Source: Ceratotherium simum simum (taxonomy: Eukaryota > Chordata > Mammalia > Perissodactyla > Rhinocerotidae). From it: 64,000 nt of DNA. Within the stretch, counting starts at the first letter, position 1. Each line of letters starts with the position of its first letter. The notes under the pieces were generated by a model, which was given only the letters and a program-made list of their open reading frames with translations, did no database searches and had not been told where the DNA came from. Positions 63,780-64,000 of this stretch are shown in pieces. A program made the translations under genes and the position numbers. The stretch spans positions 7,939,217-8,003,216 of the forward strand of contig NW_004454177.1 of the NCBI RefSeq assembly GCF_000283155.1. The letters run 5' to 3'.

Positions 63780-64000
63780 CCACCCCGGCCCCATTAACGC
63801 AAAGCTGCTGTCTCAGCTTCGCGGAATCGGGGCTCGCCCCACCTGGCTCGGCTCAGCCCCCCGCGGCCGCCCGCTTCCTCCGGTCCCGGCACCCGGTCGA
63901 GACAGGGCAGGCGCCAGGCGCGCAGCGCGCACCCAGGGCCGTGCAGGAGCGCCGCGCGTGCTTACCTCGCAAAGTCCCAGGCAACTCCAGAGCAATTACG
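63780..64000. promoter_or_regulatory. CpG island edge
   Basis: CpG frequency rises sharply (for example 'cccgcggccgcccgcttcc', 'ggcgcgcagcgcgcaccc' and 'gcgccgcgcgtg'). Such islands mark mammalian promoters, and this one continues past the window end. A minus-strand open frame across it has no recognisable domain. Confidence 0.8.
63966..64000 (-). other. Putative exon 3' end with splice donor (gene unknown)
   Basis: On the minus strand the sequence reads ...CTTTGCGAG|GTAAGCAC, a near-consensus splice donor with the intron beginning at 63965. At least 35 bases of exon are visible and continue beyond the window. In the CpG island this is most likely a first or early exon, coding or 5' UTR. All three frames give short translations that I do not recognise, one with an early stop. 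If right, the rest of the window is intronic to this gene, or downstream of its end. Confidence 0.45.

Noticed and set aside
1..64000. CRISPR arrays, operons, bacterial insertion sequences or phage genes
   Set aside because: No regularly spaced repeats, no ribosome-binding-site gene clusters; the repeat content is entirely mammalian.

Overview
This is mammalian nuclear DNA, almost certainly from a horse or another perissodactyl. The clade call rests on three tRNA-derived SINEs of the equine ERE type (24973-25226, 26721-26960, 50258-50470), each flanked by recognisable target-site duplications. They sit on a background of standard ancient mammalian repeats: MIR, L2, L3/CR1-like, old L1, MLT1/ERVL-type LTRs, and hAT-Charlie and mariner fossils. 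Nothing bacterial, plasmid or phage is present: no operons, no CRISPR array, no insertion sequences.

I find no complete protein-coding gene. The longest open frames (up to about 210 codons) are shadows over SINEs, low-complexity tracts or unique non-coding sequence, and none shows a domain or credible exon structure. The only likely exon is at the right edge. A CpG-rich stretch (about 63780-64000) contains a strong splice donor on the minus strand at 63966/63965, so a gene transcribed right-to-left probably has an early exon starting beyond 64000. The rest of the window would then be its intron 1 or the flanking regulatory desert. I cannot identify the gene from the 35 visible bases.

Region by region: 0-9 kb holds L2, MIR and L1 sequence plus an unusual inverted pair of 0.3-kb segments (1051-1358 and 7125-7430) and a CR1-like coding fossil (about 2640-2790). 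9-17 kb is mostly unique, with MIR clusters and several blocks that look like conserved non-coding elements. 17-19 kb is an antisense old L1. 19.9-20.0 kb is a compact nested inverted-repeat cluster. 20.5-21.5 kb looks regulatory. 21.7-28.3 kb is repeat-rich (ERVL LTR, L2, hAT, two ERE SINEs, MLT1-like LTR, L1). 28-41 kb is largely unique, with MIRs, a nested L1 and homeodomain-site-rich blocks. 41-45 kb is a mosaic of L2 broken up by MIR and LTRs. 46.7-53 kb alternates candidate enhancers (one with an RFX X-box) with a tRNA-like sequence and a small mariner-type element. 53-63 kb is MIR/L2/hAT debris with further candidate enhancers. 63.2-64 kb is a promoter-proximal block rich in homeodomain, PBX/HOX-type, octamer and CCAAT motifs leading into the CpG island.

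The candidate enhancers were picked by eye: AT-rich homeodomain/GATA/POU-type words in repeat-free sequence of balanced composition. I could not align them to other genomes, so conservation is inferred, not shown. Taken together, the window reads as the cis-regulatory landscape of a developmental gene rather than a gene cluster.
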